This document shows, one piece after another, positions 60,776 to 64,000 of a stretch of 64,000 nucleotides of DNA. This DNA comes from JABGQS01 sp963666505. Its GTDB lineage: Bacteria; Bacillota; Clostridia; Christensenellales; SZUA-584. The stretch lies in the NCBI GenBank assembly GCA_963666505.2, contig CAXXXL010000003.1, positions 1,116,001 through 1,180,000 of the forward strand. The letters run 5' to 3'. The stretch's first letter is position 1, and every line of letters begins with the position of its first letter. A program made the translations under genes and the position numbers. A model generated the notes under the pieces. That model saw nothing but the letters and a program-made list of their open reading frames with translations. It did not search any database and was not told where the DNA came from.

Positions 60776-63112
60776 ATGGAAAAGTGGATTTTTAACAGTG
60801 AAGATAAAAAAGCTTATGACGATTTAGACTCTTTTGTGCCAAACGAGGTGTTTGATGCACATGCACACATTTACCGTGCTGAAGATCTTGGAATAGAAGA
60901 GGAGAGCTATCTTAAAACATATGATGAAGTCGGGATCGAAGTATGGGAGCAAAAGCAGCGTGATGTTTTCACAGACAGGGAACTTGGCGCTCTAGTTTTT
61001 CCTTTCCCGACTCCGGACTGCGATGTAAAAGCTGCAAACGAGTATCTTATTGAACAGCTCGAAGAGCAGAACAAAAAGGGCGGAAATTTCAGAGGGCTTA
61101 TGCTGCTTGACCCGGACTTGGGTGAGGAGTATGCAAGACAGTGCCTGCAGTGCCCGCACATTGCAGGCTTCAAGCCTTATTATTACTATAGCAGCATCGA
61201 GCCTAAATTCCAGTCGCCTATCGAAGGCTTCTTGCCGGAATGGGCCTGTAGGCTGGCAGACGAGCTGGGGCTGGTCATAACTCTGCATATGGTAAAGGAT
61301 GATGCGCTTTTCGACCCCGAGAATCAGGGCTTTATAAAGCAAATGTGCCGGAAGTACACGAATATGAAGCTTATACTTGCTCATGCGGCAAGGGGGTTCT
61401 TTGCGCCTAATACAGTTAAAGCGATTGAGGGACTGAGAGGCCTGAAAAACGTGTGGTTCGATTCGTCGGCGGTGTGCGAGACTGCTGCACTTCGGGCTAT
61501 ACTCATGCAATTCGGTCCAGGCAGGCTGATGTATGGAAGTGACTTTCCTGTGTCTCAGGCGAGGGACAGATATGTGGTTTTTGGCAACAGCTTTAAAGGC
61601 TGTGCAGGCGGGGGAGACGGTACAGAGCTGATAGGGCAAAGACCGATAAAGCTGGGGCTGGAGTCGCTTCGGGCTCTGCTGCAGGCGGCCGACGAATTCG
61701 GTCTTGATGAAGCTGACCTAAAAGATATCTTTCACAACAACGCAGCAAGGCTGCTTGGGTTAATGAAAAAGCCTGAAGGAGCAACGCAGGAGCTTTACAG
61801 ACACGCTAAAAAGATAATACCATCGGGAACGCAGCTGCTAAGCAAACGCCCGGAGCTGAAAGCACCGGAGCAGTGGCCGGGTTATTATAAAAGAGCTCTT
61901 GGCTGTGAAGTGTGGGATATTGATGACAAGCACTATTATGATATGGAATGCAACGGCATAGGAGCTTGCCTGCTTGGTTACAGAGACCCGGACGTTACGA
62001 AGGCGGTCATGAGAAAGCTAAACATGGGAAGCAAGAGCAGTCTTAATCCGCCGGAAGAGGTCGAACTGGCGCAAAAGCTGTGCCAGATACATCCGTGGGC
62101 ACAGCAGGCAAGGTTTGCAAGAACGGGCGGTGAAACTGCGGCTGTGGCTATAAGGATAGCCCGGGCGACGACAGGCAGAAGCAAGATAGCATATTCCGGC
62201 TATCACGGCTGGCACGACTGGTATCTTGCCGGGAACCTTGGCGAGAGCGACGAAACAATGGGCAAACTGCTGCCCGGGCTTTCAGTTAAGGGGGTGCCGG
62301 TGGAGCTAAGGGGCACCAGCATTCCGTTTGTTCAGGGTACGGTGCTCGACAATGCCGGAGGACTGCTCGATGACTTTGACGCGATGATAGCAAAGCACGG
62401 GGAAGACCTTGCGGCGGTAGTGATGGAGCCGGCAAGGTATCATGAACCCGCTCCCGGATATCTTGAACATATAAAACAGGAGACTAGCAAGCGTGGAATA
62501 GTGCTGATATTCGATGAGATAACGATTGGTTTCAGAAGAAACTTCGGCGGTTCGCATCTCAAGTTTGGAGTGAACCCGGACATGGCTATATTTGCGAAGT
62601 CGCTTGGGAACGGGCATCCCGTCGGCGCTGTTATAGGTACGGCTGCAGCGATGGACGGAGCGCAAGATTCATTCATCAGCAGCACGTACTGGACGGAGAG
62701 TATCGGGGCTGTAGCGGCGCTTGCTACCATCAAAAAGCACGAGGAGAACGATGTTGCCGGTCATGTTGACAGGATAGGGCGTATGGTAATGGCAAACTGG
62801 GAGAAATACGCACGCAAGCATGAGCTTCCGGTAAAAGTACTGGACGGTTTCCCGTGTCTTGCCCATTTCGATTTCGTACACGAAAAAGCAGTCGAGCTGA
62901 AAACGCTTTATGTGCAGGGCATGCTGGAGAGAGGATTTCTTGCAACGAATATGATATACCCAACGCTGGCACATACTGACGAGATCGTGGCGATGTATGG
63001 TGATGCTGTAGACGAAGTTTTCAGCGAAATTGCTAAGATAATAAAAGGGGACAGAATAGACGAATCTCTCAAAGGGCCAAAAGCGCATACAGGGTTCAAG
63101 AGGCTGCTATAG
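60776..63112 (+). CDS. Amidohydrolase fused to class III PLP-dependent aminotransferase
   Basis: 778 residues. Residues about 20-335 are an amidohydrolase-2 TIM barrel with HAHI (29-31), LHMVK, LAHAARG and YGSDFPVS. Residues about 345-778 are a class III aminotransferase/GSA-aminomutase-like enzyme: GTQLLSKRPE start, GGETAAVAIRIARA, the cofactor Asp in IFDEITIGFRR, and the PLP Lys in FAKSLGNGHP (about 609). AAGGAG precedes ATG 60776. One chain thus joins a hydrolase or decarboxylase to an amino-transferring or aminomutase enzyme, suggesting channelling of one product. Product and substrate are unknown. Divergent AraC gene implies local control. Confidence 0.88.
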   Translation: MEKWIFNSEDKKAYDDLDSFVPNEVFDAHAHIYRAEDLGIEEESYLKTYDEVGIEVWEQKQRDVFTDRELGALVFPFPTPDCDVKAANEYLIEQLEEQNKKGGNFRGLMLLDPDLGEEYARQCLQCPHIAGFKPYYYYSSIEPKFQSPIEGFLPEWACRLADELGLVITLHMVKDDALFDPENQGFIKQMCRKYTNMKLILAHAARGFFAPNTVKAIEGLRGLKNVWFDSSAVCETAALRAILMQFGPGRLMYGSDFPVSQARDRYVVFGNSFKGCAGGGDGTELIGQRPIKLGLESLRALLQAADEFGLDEADLKDIFHNNAARLLGLMKKPEGATQELYRHAKKIIPSGTQLLSKRPELKAPEQWPGYYKRALGCEVWDIDDKHYYDMECNGIGACLLGYRDPDVTKAVMRKLNMGSKSSLNPPEEVELAQKLCQIHPWAQQARFARTGGETAAVAIRIARATTGRSKIAYSGYHGWHDWYLAGNLGESDETMGKLLPGLSVKGVPVELRGTSIPFVQGTVLDNAGGLLDDFDAMIAKHGEDLAAVVMEPARYHEPAPGYLEHIKQETSKRGIVLIFDEITIGFRRNFGGSHLKFGVNPDMAIFAKSLGNGHPVGAVIGTAAAMDGAQDSFISSTYWTESIGAVAALATIKKHEENDVAGHVDRIGRMVMANWEKYARKHELPVKVLDGFPCLAHFDFVHEKAVELKTLYVQGMLERGFLATNMIYPTLAHTDEIVAMYGDAVDEVFSEIAKIIKGDRIDESLKGPKAHTGFKRLL

Positions 63113-63140
63113 AATAAGGTAAAACATGCCAATTTGGCAT

Positions 63141-63175
63141 AAGACGATATCGTTCTTCCGGTATCGTCTTTTCTG
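63141..63175 (+). terminator. Terminator after the fusion gene
   Basis: AAGACGATA/TATCGTCTT with a 12-base loop, then TTCTGTCTTTT. Confidence 0.8.
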
Positions 63176-63300
63176 TCTTTTGATTGATACAATAACTATG
63201 GTGTTATATAATTATAGTAGTTAGGAATATTCGTGGGAGTGCTATTGACGAAATGGATTAGGGGAGTGTTCAGGAAACGGAAAAATAGAGAGGATGAATT

Positions 63301-64000
63301 ATGGCATTATCAAAAAATAAATTTGAAAAAGCGAGATCTTTTATTTACAGAAATGCTCGGCCTATAGACTTAGCGTTATGGAGATATCATTTTGAGAATG
63401 GCACAAAGGAAGCTGTTTTATCAGCTTTATCTTTTTATCAAAACGAGGACGGGGGGTTCGGGCATGCCCTGGAGCCTGATATTTGGAATCCAAATTCCTC
63501 TCCAATAACAACAGGGCAGGCAACTGTAATATTAAATGATATTGAATATTATGAGAAGAATAGCGGATTGGTTATGGGTTTGCTGAAATATATTGAAAGC
63601 GGGAAAGACAGGATAGATGACAAGTGGTTATTTGAAATTGAAAGCAATAACCATTTTCCACATTCTCCATGGATGCATTGGAAAGAAAATACCGAGCAGA
63701 ATTATAATCCGACAATTATGCTTGTCGGGTTCGCTCTGTTGTGCGGTGACCGAAACTCTGCTCTTTATAAAAAATGCAAAAGTATAGCAGTAAAAGCTAT
63801 TGATTCATTCTTAGAGCCGGAAGCTGAAAATAATATGCATGAGATGATATGCTATGTAAATTTTTATGAGTATTGCAAAACGGCGGACATTGCGGATCTT
63901 TTTCGGAATTTCAATAGATTCGAAGAAATCCTAATTCAAAGGGTGAAAGAAGAAATATGCGGAGATACAGAAAAATGGAGCACGTCATATGTTGCAAAGC
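63301..64000 (+). CDS. Alpha/alpha-toroid (prenyltransferase/squalene cyclase-like) protein, cut at right edge
   Basis: 233 residues are visible and continue past the window. ATG 63301 has GAGGAT seven bases before it. The sequence has repeated helical hairpins with the turn motif QNEDGGFGHALEPD (about 49-62), typical of the terpenoid cyclase/prenyltransferase alpha-alpha toroid. Lacking the DxDD or zinc-site evidence, an enzymatic activity cannot be assigned; many bacterial homologues are uncharacterised. Also WYHF-type aromatic residues are conserved along the helices. Confidence 0.7.
   Translation, partial: MALSKNKFEKARSFIYRNARPIDLALWRYHFENGTKEAVLSALSFYQNEDGGFGHALEPDIWNPNSSPITTGQATVILNDIEYYEKNSGLVMGLLKYIESGKDRIDDKWLFEIESNNHFPHSPWMHWKENTEQNYNPTIMLVGFALLCGDRNSALYKKCKSIAVKAIDSFLEPEAENNMHEMICYVNFYEYCKTADIADLFRNFNRFEEILIQRVKEEICGDTEKWSTSYVAK

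Noticed and set aside
63233..63373. 46-codon GTG-start frame upstream of and overlapping the last gene
   Set aside because: Its frame runs into the well-supported toroid gene and has no motif.

Overview
The window looks like a chromosomal segment of an anaerobic, Gram-positive member of the Clostridia (Bacillota). The evidence is a multi-subunit [FeFe] hydrogenase, the gene order rpmG-secE-nusG-rplK-rplA-rplJ-rplL with an L10 leader, a T-box in front of thrS, strong AGGAGG-type ribosome binding sites, and no outer-membrane functions. The species cannot be named from the sequence.

Layout. (1) 1-6.6 kb: a divergent OmpR-type response regulator with a degenerate acidic pocket, then a three-gene NAD(P)-linked [FeFe] hydrogenase operon whose flavin subunit is fused to a GltD-like oxidoreductase. 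(2) 6.6-12.8 kb, minus strand: one tightly overlapping operon joining a ZIP metal transporter, a DNA alkyltransferase, a compact type IV pilus-like machine (PilT, PilC, four small pilin-like proteins) and a transglutaminase lipoprotein. (3) 12.9-16.9 kb: a wrecked NUDIX gene followed by the ribosomal protein/nusG/secE operon. (4) 17.2-26.3 kb: a promoter, two tandem c-di-GMP-I riboswitches each with its own terminator, and a 2887-residue secreted repeat protein. (5) 26.4-28.8 kb: lgt with a long charged tail, and an aldo/keto reductase.

(6) 28.9-35.0 kb: a mobile element carrying a large serine recombinase, an XRE repressor, a sigma-like regulator, a ParM-like actin, a small ParR-candidate, a MobV-type relaxase and a short conserved-looking ORF. 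(7) 35.4-47.8 kb: an AT-richer sugar-catabolic island (GntR regulator, FGGY kinase, KDPG aldolase, KDG kinase, ribose-type ABC importer, aldo/keto reductase, VOC protein, DeoC-like aldolase, broken FGGY kinase), with matching operator-like palindromes in both divergent promoters. (8) 47.8-49.2 kb: decayed DNA, a tRNA relic, then intact tRNA-Ala and tRNA-Arg. (9) 49.2-64 kb: a two-gene unit with a Cas2-like small protein, an amidohydrolase, a DUF308 membrane protein, T-box/thrS, an M24 peptidase, two MFS transporters, an AGE-family epimerase, an AraC regulator, an amidohydrolase-aminotransferase fusion, and the start of an alpha/alpha-toroid protein cut by the window edge.

The most distinctive theme is surface behaviour. 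A giant secreted protein sits under double riboswitch control close to a small type IV pilus-like operon, which fits c-di-GMP-driven attachment. The second theme is repeated mobile-DNA insertion and decay between 28.9 and 48.8 kb.
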